DNA from: Bacillota bacterium
GTDB lineage: Bacteria; Bacillota; Clostridia; Christensenellales; Aristaeellaceae
DNA length: 38,131 bases
Assembly: GCA_023404345.1 (NCBI GenBank)
Contig: JAEYCB010000005.1
Coordinates: forward strand, 1 to 38,131
Direction: 5' to 3'
Shown piece by piece: positions 25,178-32,932 of this stretch. The notes under the pieces were generated by a model. It saw nothing but the letters and a program-made list of their open reading frames with translations, did not search any database and had not been told where the DNA came from. Within the stretch, counting starts at the first letter, position 1; each line of letters starts with the position of its first letter. Made by a program: the position numbers and the translations under genes.

Positions 25178-25191
25178 GGAGGGCGGCTACC

Positions 25192-25941
25192 ATGAAACTG
25201 GACAAGGTGATTGCGGTCCGTACCAACAAGACCGTTTACCGCGACGGCCATCTGGCCATCAAGGTGTTTGACAGTGACTACAGCAAGGCAGACGTCCTCA
25301 ACGAGGCGCTCAACCAGGCCCGTGTGGAGGAAACCGCCCTCAACGTTCCCTGCCTGCACGAGGTGTGCACGGTGGACGGCAAGTGGGCCATCGTCAGCGA
25401 TTTCATTCCCGGCAAAACCCTCGCGCGGCTTATGGAGGAAAATCCCGACCGGCGCGACGAATATATGGATCTGTTCGTCGATCTGCAGCTGAAAATGCAC
25501 GCGCAGACCTGCCCGCTGCTTAACAAGCTCAAGGACAAGATGAACCGCAAGATCAACGAAACCGGCCTGGATGCCACCACCCGCTATGAGCTGCACGCGC
25601 GCCTGCAGGGCATGCCCACGCACACCAAACTCTGCCACGGCGACTTTGACCCTAAGAACATCATCCTGCGCGACGATGGCGAGGCCTTCATTTTGGACTG
25701 GTCTCACGCCACGCAGGGCAACGCCAGTGCCGATGCAGCCCGCACCTACCTGCTCTTCTGGCTGGCGGGCGATATCGACGGGGCGGAAACCTATCTTGAC
25801 CTGTTCTGCAAAAAGAGCGATACGGCTAAGCAGTACGTGCAAAAGTGGATTCCCATCGTGGCTGCCAGCCAGAGTGTAAAGGGCCGCGCGGAGGAGCGCG
25901 AGTTCCTTCTGCACTGGGTCAACGTGGTGGACTACGAATAA
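25192..25941 (+). CDS. APH-fold phosphotransferase (aminoglycoside phosphotransferase-like kinase)
   Basis: A 249-residue kinase with the fold of aminoglycoside and choline kinases. The Brenner-type catalytic loop is HGDFDPKNIIL (HGDxxxxN), the metal-binding motif is ILDWSHA, and a candidate ATP-binding Lys is in HLAIKVFD. The C-terminal helices are shorter than in resistance enzymes. It starts 14 bases after adhE with an AAGGAGGG site, so it is co-transcribed. Drug resistance is unlikely in this setting. A role in the redox/hydrogen module, phosphorylating a metabolite or protein and perhaps opposing the phosphatase encoded downstream, is inference. The substrate is unknown. Confidence 0.85.
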   Translation: MKLDKVIAVRTNKTVYRDGHLAIKVFDSDYSKADVLNEALNQARVEETALNVPCLHEVCTVDGKWAIVSDFIPGKTLARLMEENPDRRDEYMDLFVDLQLKMHAQTCPLLNKLKDKMNRKINETGLDATTRYELHARLQGMPTHTKLCHGDFDPKNIILRDDGEAFILDWSHATQGNASADAARTYLLFWLAGDIDGAETYLDLFCKKSDTAKQYVQKWIPIVAASQSVKGRAEEREFLLHWVNVVDYE

Positions 25942-25949
25942 GCGTTTCG

Positions 25950-25967
25950 CGCCCCGGTCCTGGGGCG
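25950..25967 (+). other. GC-rich hairpin between kinase and hfsA-like gene
   Basis: CGCCCC and GGGGCG pair around a 6-base loop. There is no U tract, so it is unlikely to be a full terminator. It may stabilise or process the operon mRNA. Confidence 0.4.
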
Positions 25968-26010
25968 TAAGGATACGGCGATCAAAACCCAGCAAAGGAG
26001 CAAACCTGTT

Positions 26011-26253
26011 ATGAAGATCACCATCTGTATCGGTTCCAGCTGCCACCTCAAGGGCTCGCGCCAGATTGTGGAGGAGCTTCAGCGTCTGGTGGCGGAAAAC
26101 GGCCTCAAGGACAAAATCGAGCTTGCGGGCAAGTTCTGCATGGGCAACTGCCAGAACGGCGTGTGCGTGACCGTGGACGACGAACCTTTCTCCCTCAAGC
26201 CGGAGGACACCAAGACCTTCTTTGAAAACGAGGTCCTTCCCCGGCTCAAATGA
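26011..26253 (+). CDS. hfsA: Thioredoxin-like [2Fe-2S] ferredoxin (HfsA-like)
   Basis: An 80-residue protein with the thioredoxin-like [2Fe-2S] fold found in NuoE/HydC subunits. The four likely cluster ligands are C6 and C11 (CIGSSC) and C43 and C47 (CMGNC), with an extra C52. It lacks the N-terminal helical part of full NuoE. It probably shuttles electrons to or from the hydrogenase-family proteins encoded next. An AAAGGAG site lies about 11 bases upstream. Position and type match hfsA, the first gene of the hfs operon of Thermoanaerobacterium saccharolyticum; the symbol is given on that basis, not from a search. Confidence 0.8.
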   Translation: MKITICIGSSCHLKGSRQIVEELQRLVAENGLKDKIELAGKFCMGNCQNGVCVTVDDEPFSLKPEDTKTFFENEVLPRLK

Positions 26254-26273
26254 TCCCATCCTCTTAACCTTAC

Positions 26274-26303
26274 GGGGCTGACGCGCTTTTTCACGCCAGC
26301 CCC
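26274..26303 (+). other. Hairpin between hfsA-like and hfsB-like genes
   Basis: GGGGCTG (26274-26280) pairs with CAGCCCC (26297-26303), with partial inner pairing. The loop contains five T but no U run follows the stem. A possible attenuator or RNA-processing site that would let the small ferredoxin be made in excess. Confidence 0.45.
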
Positions 26304-26344
26304 ATTGGCCTGTTCTTATCCCTTTGCATTGGAGGAGGCTGCCC

Positions 26345-28012
26345 ATGCTTGAAGTGCTCAACCTCAACGAAAACAACTGTGCGGACTGCTACAAATGCAT
26401 CCGCACCTGCTCGGTCAAGGCGATCACCTATGCCAACAACACCGCCGAGATCGTGCATGACGAATGCATCCTGTGCGGCAACTGCTTCGTAACCTGTCCG
26501 CAAAAGGCCAAGCAGGTCCGAAACGACGTGCCCCGCGTCAAGGAGGCCATCGCCGCGGGCAAGCACGTAGTATGCAGCCTGGCCCCGTCCTTTATCGCGG
26601 ATTTCCGCATCCGTTCCCTCGATGTGATGGCCGACGCCCTCAAGCGCCTGGGCTTTGCCGAGGTGCAGGAAACCGCCGTGGGCGCGCAGATGGTCAGCGA
26701 CGAATACGCGCGCATCATGCGCGAGGGCAAGCAGCGCGTGCTCATCTCCAGCTGCTGCCCCTCCATCAACATGCTCATCCAGAAGTACTACCCCACGATG
26801 CTTCCTCATCTGGCCAAGGTGCTCACCCCCATGCAGGCGCACTGCAAGGCCATCAAGGAGCAAAATCCGGAGGCTTTCACCGTGTTCATCGGTCCCTGCA
26901 TCGCCAAGAAGGCCGAGGCCGGCGACAGCCCCTACACGGACGTCGCCCTCACCTATGACGAGCTGCGCGACTGGCTGGCCGCCGAGCACATCGAGCTGCC
27001 CACCGATCACGTGGCGCCCGGCGACGGCAAGCGCGCGCGCCTCTACCCCGCCACCGGCGGTGTGCTCAAGGCCACCGACCGCGTGGAGGGCTACCGCCGC
27101 ATCGCCATCGACGGCGTGGATAACTGCCGCGCCGTGTTCGACGAGCTGGAAAACAGCCAGTTCGGCAACGTGTTCATCGAAATGAGCGCCTGCGAGGGCA
27201 GCTGCGTCAACGGTCCCTGCATCCGCGAGCATGCCGAGCGCCGCCTCAAGGGCGCGCTGCGAGTGCACAACTTTGCCGGCGAGCAGCGCTTTGACGATTC
27301 CGCACCCGATGATATCAGCTACAGCTATCCCTTCCTGGGGGGCAAGAAGGTCAAGTTTGGCTCCGAGGCCATCAACGACATGCTCTACAAGATGGGCAAG
27401 ACCAGTCCCGAAAAGGAGCTCAACTGCGGCAGCTGCGGATACCCCACCTGCCGTGACAAAGCCATCGCCATTCTGGAAGGCAAGGCCAAGATTGAAATGT
27501 GCCTGCCCTTCCTTAAGGAAAAGGCAGAGAGCTTCTCCGACAGCATCATCAACAACACACCCAATGCCATCATCGTCATGGACGAGGACCTGGTGGTGCA
27601 GCAGATCAACCGTGCGGCCCTGCGTATGTTCAAGCTCAAGGACGCCAGCGATATCCTGCATGAGCATGTGGTCCGCATCTTAAATCCCGGCGATTACCAG
27701 ACCATTATCACATCGGCCCTGCATACCACCACCCGCATGCACTACCTGGCCGACTACCAGCTCTACGTGGACGAAACCATCCTCTACGACCGGCAGTATC
27801 ACATCGTGATCTCCCTCATGCGCGACGTGACCGAGCAGGAAACCCTGCGCGGCCAGGACGCAGAGCTGCGCAAGCAGACGGTGGAGATCACCGACAAGGT
27901 GATCGAAAAGCAGATGCGCGTGGTGCAGGAAATTGCCTCACTCCTTGGCGAGACCACCGCCGAGACCAAGATCGCCCTCACCAAGCTAAAGGATGCGATG
28001 GCCCATGAATGA
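26345..28012 (+). CDS. hfsB: Sensory [FeFe]-hydrogenase homologue with PAS domain (HydS/HfsB-like)
   Basis: A 555-residue multidomain protein. Two [4Fe-4S] motifs are at C12-C15-C18-C22 and C41-C44-C47-C51. The H-cluster core shows L1 LISSCCPSIN (C137/C138), L2 GPCIAKKAE (C185) and L3 EMSACEGSCVNGPC (C283, C287). A further Fe-S motif is CGSCGYPTC (361-369) with C386. A PAS domain (about 397-495) and a C-terminal helix follow. All four Cys expected to bind the H-cluster are present, but L1 and L3 differ from catalytic enzymes (no TSCCPxW and no GGGQP). This is the pattern of group C sensory hydrogenases. It likely senses H2 or redox state and signals through PAS to the phosphatase at 28005. 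GGAGG lies about 8 bases before the chosen ATG; the track-like earlier start at 26324 is not needed. Confidence 0.88.
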   Translation: MLEVLNLNENNCADCYKCIRTCSVKAITYANNTAEIVHDECILCGNCFVTCPQKAKQVRNDVPRVKEAIAAGKHVVCSLAPSFIADFRIRSLDVMADALKRLGFAEVQETAVGAQMVSDEYARIMREGKQRVLISSCCPSINMLIQKYYPTMLPHLAKVLTPMQAHCKAIKEQNPEAFTVFIGPCIAKKAEAGDSPYTDVALTYDELRDWLAAEHIELPTDHVAPGDGKRARLYPATGGVLKATDRVEGYRRIAIDGVDNCRAVFDELENSQFGNVFIEMSACEGSCVNGPCIREHAERRLKGALRVHNFAGEQRFDDSAPDDISYSYPFLGGKKVKFGSEAINDMLYKMGKTSPEKELNCGSCGYPTCRDKAIAILEGKAKIEMCLPFLKEKAESFSDSIINNTPNAIIVMDEDLVVQQINRAALRMFKLKDASDILHEHVVRILNPGDYQTIITSALHTTTRMHYLADYQLYVDETILYDRQYHIVISLMRDVTEQETLRGQDAELRKQTVEITDKVIEKQMRVVQEIASLLGETTAETKIALTKLKDAMAHE

Positions 28013-29177
28013 TCTGTGGATTGAAACCGGCTATATCAGCATGAACAAGCATGGCGAAACCCTCTGTGGCGACAAGGTGGAGCTGGCTGGCGGCAGGGAC
28101 GAGGATTTGACGCTGGTGCTGGCCGACGGCCTGGGCAGCGGGGTCAAGGCCAACATCCTCTCCACCCTTACCAGCAAGATTCTCTGCACCATGATCTCCG
28201 GCGGCATCCCGCTGGAGGAGTGTGTCTCCACCATCGCAAGCACGCTGCCGGTGTGCAGCGTACGCAAGGTAGCCTATTCGACCTTCACCATCATCCGCAT
28301 TCTGGATAACAAAACAGCGCATATCATCCAGTTTGACAACCCCGCTACCATCGTACTGCGCAAGGGCGAGCTGTTCGACTATCCCAAGGTCACACGCGTG
28401 ATGTCGGGCAAGACCATCTGGGAGAGCACCTTCCCCATCGAACTGGACGACGTGTTCATCGCCATGAGCGACGGCGCAGAGTACGCGGGCGTGGGGGATC
28501 TGATGAACTTCGGCTGGACGCGCGATTCCATCGCCGACTACGCCATTGCCAACTATCTGCCCGAAAACAGCGCCAAGTTCACCGCCGGGCTGATCATCGA
28601 CGAATGCGACCGCCTCTACGGCGGTTCGCCGGGCGATGATACCACTGTGGCCGTGGTGCGCGTGCGCAGCCGCCACCCGGTGAACCTGGTGGTCGGCCCG
28701 CCTGAGCACAAAGAGGACGACGTGCGCATGATGAACCTCTTCTTTTCTAAAGAGGGCACCAAGATCGTGTGCGGCGGCACCACCAGCAACGTCGTTTCAC
28801 GCTACCTCGGCCAGCCCATCATCGCCTCGCTGGATTATCACGATCCCGATGTGCCGCCTATCAGCCGCATCAAGGGCGTCGATTTGACCACCGAGGGCGT
28901 GATTACCTTGTCCAAAGTACTTACCTACGCCGAGGACTTTCTGGATCAGGCCAAATTGGCCTCCGTCTGGGCTACCCAAAAGGATGGTGCGAGCCTGATC
29001 GCCCGCGAGCTGTTTGAAAACGCGACCGACGTCAACTTCTTCGTAGGCCGCGCCATCAACCCCGCACACCAGAATCCCAACCTGCCCATCACCTTTGGCA
29101 TCAAACAGCAGCTGATTACCAGTCTGGCCGACTGCCTCAGGAAAATGGGCAAACACGTTCGCCTTTCCTACTTCTAG
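28005..29177 (+). CDS. hfsC: SpoIIE/PP2C-family serine phosphatase (HfsC-like)
   Basis: A 390-residue protein whose first 225 residues form a SpoIIE-type PP2C phosphatase. Metal-site motifs are LVLADGLGSGVKAN (DGxGxG), AMSDGAEYAG and SPGDDTTVAVV. The remaining 165 residues (from VNLVVGPPEHKEDD) form a second domain I do not recognise. The ATG at 28005 overlaps the hfsB-like stop by 8 bases, with AAGGATG upstream, so the two proteins are coupled. In this family PAS-linked SpoIIE phosphatases usually act on an anti-sigma-antagonist protein; no such partner is in the window. It may dephosphorylate a product of the operon's kinase. Confidence 0.85.
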   Translation: MNDLWIETGYISMNKHGETLCGDKVELAGGRDEDLTLVLADGLGSGVKANILSTLTSKILCTMISGGIPLEECVSTIASTLPVCSVRKVAYSTFTIIRILDNKTAHIIQFDNPATIVLRKGELFDYPKVTRVMSGKTIWESTFPIELDDVFIAMSDGAEYAGVGDLMNFGWTRDSIADYAIANYLPENSAKFTAGLIIDECDRLYGGSPGDDTTVAVVRVRSRHPVNLVVGPPEHKEDDVRMMNLFFSKEGTKIVCGGTTSNVVSRYLGQPIIASLDYHDPDVPPISRIKGVDLTTEGVITLSKVLTYAEDFLDQAKLASVWATQKDGASLIARELFENATDVNFFVGRAINPAHQNPNLPITFGIKQQLITSLADCLRKMGKHVRLSYF

Positions 29178-29198
29178 AATCTGGAGGAATCATCGTCT

Positions 29199-30635
29199 AT
29201 GCTGCTATTCGACACCTACGTTCAAAAGCTCAAATACAAGGTGCTCAAGGAGGTTGCGCGCCACGACTATGCCGGGACGCTCCAGGATTGCTATCTTGAT
29301 ATTCCCAAGGCAATCTCTCCCGGCCCCAAGAGCACCATGCGCTGCTGCATCTACAAAGAGCGCGCCATCGTGGCCGAGCGCGTGAAGATCGCCATGGGCG
29401 GTGACAAGAAAAACCCCAATGTGATTGAGGTCATTGGCATCGCCTGCGATGAGTGCCCTGTAAGCGGTTACCGTGTAGGGCCGGACTGCCGCGGCTGCAT
29501 CGCGCACCGCTGCTCCAGCGCTTGCCCGCGCGGCGCAATTTCCTTTGACGAAAATCATCATGCTCACATCGATCCCGACAAGTGCATCAACTGCGGCAAG
29601 TGCGCCTCCGTATGCCCTTACAGCGCCATCCAGAACCACGTGCGCCCCTGCGAGCGCGCCTGCAAGGTCAAGGCCATCCAGCAAGGTGAAAACCATGTGG
29701 CGCATATTGACGACAGCAAGTGCATCGCCTGCGGTGCGTGCGTCTACCAGTGCCCCTTCGGCGCCATCCAGGACAAAAGCTTCCTTTTGGATGCCATCCA
29801 TATTATCCGTGAGAGCGAGGGCAACAAGAAGTACAAGGTCTACGCCGTCGTCGCCCCCTCCATCTCCAGCCAGTTTGTCTATGCCAAGCTGGGGCAGGTG
29901 ATCACGGGCCTCAAGGAGTTGGGCTTCTTCAGCGTGGTGGAGGCGGCGCTTGGCGCGGACATGGTCGCCTACCGCGAGGCCAAGGAGCTGGCCGAAAAGG
30001 GCTTCCTCACCTCCAGCTGCTGCCCCGCCTTTGTCAGCTACATCGAAAAGAGCTTTCCCACGCTCAAGCCCTTCGTCAGTCACAACCTCTCCCCCATGGC
30101 CGAGGTGGCACGCTTCATCAAGGGCACCGACCCGGATGCCAAGATCATCTTCATTGGCCCCTGCACGGCCAAGAAGCAGGAGTTTCAGCGTGAGGAGGTG
30201 CGCCCGTGGATCGACTGCGTGCTCACCTTTGAGGAGCTGCAGGCCTGGTTTGACAGCAAGGATCTTGACCTTTCCTTCCTCGGTGAGGACGTGCTGGACA
30301 ACGCCAGTTACTTCGGTCGCATCTTCGCGCGCAGCGGCGGCCTGACCGACGCGGTAGCACAGGCCCTCAAGGAGCAGGGCAGCGATTTCATCGTCAATCC
30401 TATCCCCTGCGACGGCATCGAAGCGTGCCGCGTGGCGCTTCTCAAAAAGCAGAAAAACCTGCTCAAGGAGAACTTTATCGAAGGCATGGCCTGCGTGGGC
30501 GGCTGCATTGGCGGCGCGGGCTGTCTGACCCATGGTCCCAAGGATAAGGGCGAGGTGGACAAATACGGCCACGAGGCTTACGAAAAGACCATCAGCGCTT
30601 CTTTGGCGCAGTGTGCCTACGACGCAGAGAAGTAA
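29199..30635 (+). CDS. hfsD: Group B-like [FeFe]-hydrogenase (HfsD-like)
   Basis: A 478-residue iron-sulfur protein. A Cys-rich N-terminal half carries at least two standard [4Fe-4S] sites (CINCGKCASVCP at 129-140; CIACGACVYQCP at 175-186) plus other Cys (CDEC, CRGC, CSSACP, CERAC). The H-cluster core shows L1 FLTSSCCPAF (C274/C275), L2 GPCTAKKQEF (C322) and L3 GMACVGGCIGGAGC (C432, C436). This is the layout of group B [FeFe]-hydrogenases, with a TSCCPxF form and no GGGQP. It probably reduces protons or oxidises H2 with ferredoxin; activity is not proven for most of this group. GGAGG lies 11 bases before the ATG. It is the last gene before the 30718-30762 terminator. Confidence 0.87.
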   Translation: MLLFDTYVQKLKYKVLKEVARHDYAGTLQDCYLDIPKAISPGPKSTMRCCIYKERAIVAERVKIAMGGDKKNPNVIEVIGIACDECPVSGYRVGPDCRGCIAHRCSSACPRGAISFDENHHAHIDPDKCINCGKCASVCPYSAIQNHVRPCERACKVKAIQQGENHVAHIDDSKCIACGACVYQCPFGAIQDKSFLLDAIHIIRESEGNKKYKVYAVVAPSISSQFVYAKLGQVITGLKELGFFSVVEAALGADMVAYREAKELAEKGFLTSSCCPAFVSYIEKSFPTLKPFVSHNLSPMAEVARFIKGTDPDAKIIFIGPCTAKKQEFQREEVRPWIDCVLTFEELQAWFDSKDLDLSFLGEDVLDNASYFGRIFARSGGLTDAVAQALKEQGSDFIVNPIPCDGIEACRVALLKKQKNLLKENFIEGMACVGGCIGGAGCLTHGPKDKGEVDKYGHEAYEKTISASLAQCAYDAEK

Positions 30636-30717
30636 ACCTGGCAGGAGGGGCGTTTGTGCCCTGCAGGCATTTTGAGCTTCTGTCGGGAAACCCGCCGTCG
30701 GACCTTTTCGACATACT

Positions 30718-30762
30718 GAAGAATCCGCGCTTTTCCTTTGCATGGGGAAGCGCGGATTCTTC
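30718..30762. terminator. 15-bp perfect hairpin ending the adhE-hfs run
   Basis: GAAGAATCCGCGCTT pairs with AAGCGCGGATTCTTC around a 15-base loop. The following T tract is interrupted. It lies about 80 bases past the hydrogenase stop. The core CCGCGCTT/AAGCGCGG is shared with the hairpin at 31756-31795. Confidence 0.75.
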
Positions 30763-30926
30763 TGTCTGTACAGTTAATCCTCCATGAACCGGCACGGAAA
30801 GGTCAGCCGGACGCTTATCTAATTCTTCATCTTCAGGAAAGAAAAACCGATTCGGTTTCGTTTATCGTATAGATGTTGTAACTGAGGTTGACATCAGGGT
30901 TGTGCAAAAAGGGTAGGGGGAGAAAC

Positions 30927-31670
30927 ATGGCGATGAGAAAATTCACAGTCTTTTTGCTCGTTGGAATCGTATTATCAATAGGTATTGTCTCCTGTCATGC
31001 CGAAACGCTTCAACAGGCAGCGGATGTTTTTGAAGTGTCAGAGGATGGGCGAAAAATGCAAATCGTTACAGTTCTGGATGAAGGTACGGAATATGAGCTA
31101 ATTGAACGGATTGTAACGCAGGCGGGTTCTACCTTTGATTCCTATTATTATTCGGACGTTCCGATCGAGTGGGCAAGGATTTCCTATCGGGATAGAAATG
31201 GCAATGTGCATCAGGGGTGGATCGTGATGAATCCCGATGCCATCACCGGGATAAATATGAGCGTTTTCGAGGATGGTTCAAGCGAAGAGTACAACGGATA
31301 CGATTCGGGCTTTGTTTTGTGTGAATCTCTCTCGTTGAGGGAGCATCCGGATGCTGCATCAAACGTTCTTCTTACTCTGCCCTATGGGGCATATTGTACC
31401 GTAATTGAAGAACGCGGCTCCTGGTGCAACGTCGTTTTCCGCAATGAGGAAGGCCAACGCTGCAACGGTTGGGTTCGAAAGGAATATGTTCTCATCAATC
31501 CCGACTACTTTGCACCCGATGGAGAAACCCCGGTTTATGCGATTCCCTCCAGCAGTTCCAAACGCGTCGGGCTGATTGACAGCGAAACAACCTATCCAAT
31601 CATCGGGGAGTTCAATGGTTTCCTGGCGATTAGCCTGCGCGGAGGAAGCGGATTTGTAGAAAAGCCTTAG
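30927..31670 (+). CDS. Secreted SH3b-domain protein
   Basis: A 247-residue exported protein with a signal peptide (MAMRKFTVFLLVGIVLSIGI, then VSCHAE). The Cys in IVSCHAE could make it a lipoprotein. SH3-type-3 folds are suggested by SLREHPDAASNVLLTLPYGA, WCNVVFRNEEG and GWVRKEYV, with similar sequence earlier (RISYRDRNGNVHQGWIVMN). GGGGGAG is 5 bases before the ATG at 30927; an ATG at 30933 is also possible. An upstream TTG is not used in this call. Base composition is lower in GC than its neighbours and hairpins bracket it on both sides, so it may be an inserted single-gene unit. Role probably cell-wall binding. Confidence 0.8.
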   Translation: MAMRKFTVFLLVGIVLSIGIVSCHAETLQQAADVFEVSEDGRKMQIVTVLDEGTEYELIERIVTQAGSTFDSYYYSDVPIEWARISYRDRNGNVHQGWIVMNPDAITGINMSVFEDGSSEEYNGYDSGFVLCESLSLREHPDAASNVLLTLPYGAYCTVIEERGSWCNVVFRNEEGQRCNGWVRKEYVLINPDYFAPDGETPVYAIPSSSSKRVGLIDSETTYPIIGEFNGFLAISLRGGSGFVEKP

Positions 31671-31755
31671 AAAATATGAATTTTGGCAAAATGTCATCCG
31701 CAGAAAAAACAGCCTTGGCTTGCTTGGATGGCCACCTATAGGTTCCTGACATGCT

Positions 31756-31800
31756 GAAACCGCGCTTTCCCATCAAGGAGGGAAAGCGCGGTTTCTTTTT
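31756..31800 (+). terminator. 16-bp perfect hairpin terminator
   Basis: GAAACCGCGCTTTCCC pairs with GGGAAAGCGCGGTTTC around an 8-base loop and is followed by T5. It ends the SH3b gene and, in the other direction, follows the 31827-32906 gene. Confidence 0.9.
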
Positions 31801-31826
31801 CTTCTCCGATTTTGGGGACGCGGGGC

Positions 31827-32906
31827 TTATTCCCCTTCCTCCGGTGCGGCGGGCAGGGTGACGGTTACCGTCTGCGACGCCTCGTCCACCTGCGCGGCGA
31901 TGCCGGTCAGGCTTTGGATGGTGGAGGCCGGCAGGTAGAGCACACCGCCCATGCTGCGGATATCCCGCACGGGCACGATCTGCGCCTCGTTGTTCTTGTA
32001 CGCCTCTAGTGAGACAGGCGCGCCGGACTGGTCGTGAGTAAAGGCGATGCGGATGATATCGTCGTTCACGGCAAAAGCGTACTCGTCCGCCTCAACCGAC
32101 TCGGAGGCGATCACATTGATCCCGGCCGCGTGGAGGATCTCGATCAGCGGCAGGTAGACCTCCTCTCCCTTCCGGCAGGGAAGGAGCGGCGCTTCCTCCT
32201 CGTCCTCCGCCGTGACGGTCAATACCTCCGCAGCATTGGACAGACGAATGCCATAGCCCGTCATGGCCTCGAACGAGGGTTCCGGTGTGGAAGTCGGCGC
32301 AACGGTGGGAGATGGCGTCGCGGTCGGTGCGGCGGGTGTGGCGGTCGCAGTCACGGCAGGCGTGGCCGAGGGCTGCGGCGTATCGGTGGCAGCAGCAGGC
32401 GTGGCGCTAGCGGGCGTTTCGGTGAGGGCCACGCTCAGGCCGGAGGTGGCGGAAGGCGCAGGCGTAACCGCCGAGGGGGACATACGCACCTGATTGCTCT
32501 CGTACAGCACGGTCAGCGTAACGCGCCCAGCCATGCCGTCGGAGCTAAGACCGTGCTGATACTGGAACTGCTCCACAGCGCGGCGGGTCTGATTGCCGTA
32601 GACACCGTCAATATCGCCCTCGTAATAACCGTACCTGGCCAGTTCCTCCTGGAGCCGGCGCACCTCGTCGCCCTTGTCGCCCACCTGCAGCGTGCTATAT
32701 TCGGGGTTGGGGGTGATATCGATGGTGGGCACAGGGGTGGGCTTGGGCGTGGCGGCGGGCGTAGGAGCGGGAGTCGGCGCCGCCTGCACATAAGGCGTGG
32801 GCGTAGGCTCGTCATAGGCGGGCATGGTGCCGGGGTCCGGCGCGTTCTGCACCGAGGCAGCCACGACCATCGACATATACACCAGAATTGTTTTCAGCAG
32901 ATCCAT
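31827..32906 (-). CDS. Secreted peptidoglycan-binding protein with Pro/Thr-rich linkers
   Basis: A 359-residue protein. A hydrophobic N-terminus (LLKTILVYMSMVVAA) exports or anchors it. A Pro/Thr/Ala linker (about 28-68) leads to a PG_binding_1 domain (about 70-140: LQVGDKGDEVRRLQEELARY, YYEGDIDGVYGNQTRRAVEQ). A second Pro/Thr/Ala linker (145-212) leads to a C-terminal domain resembling copper-amine-oxidase N-like modules (VYLPLIEILHAAGINV, VPVRDIRSMGGVLYLPAST). AAGGAGG lies about 8 bases before the ATG. It starts 26 bases after the stop of the Wzz/BY-kinase-like gene, so both are one operon. It likely acts in the cell wall. Confidence 0.85.
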   Translation of the reverse strand: MDLLKTILVYMSMVVAASVQNAPDPGTMPAYDEPTPTPYVQAAPTPAPTPAATPKPTPVPTIDITPNPEYSTLQVGDKGDEVRRLQEELARYGYYEGDIDGVYGNQTRRAVEQFQYQHGLSSDGMAGRVTLTVLYESNQVRMSPSAVTPAPSATSGLSVALTETPASATPAAATDTPQPSATPAVTATATPAAPTATPSPTVAPTSTPEPSFEAMTGYGIRLSNAAEVLTVTAEDEEEAPLLPCRKGEEVYLPLIEILHAAGINVIASESVEADEYAFAVNDDIIRIAFTHDQSGAPVSLEAYKNNEAQIVPVRDIRSMGGVLYLPASTIQSLTGIAAQVDEASQTVTVTLPAAPEEGE

Positions 32907-32932
32907 TGCAGGTTCCTCCTTGGTCAGCCCGG

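Noticed and set aside
25192..25941. Aminoglycoside resistance gene
   Set aside because: It has the general APH fold only, is shorter than typical resistance enzymes, and is embedded in a fermentation operon without mobile-element signs.
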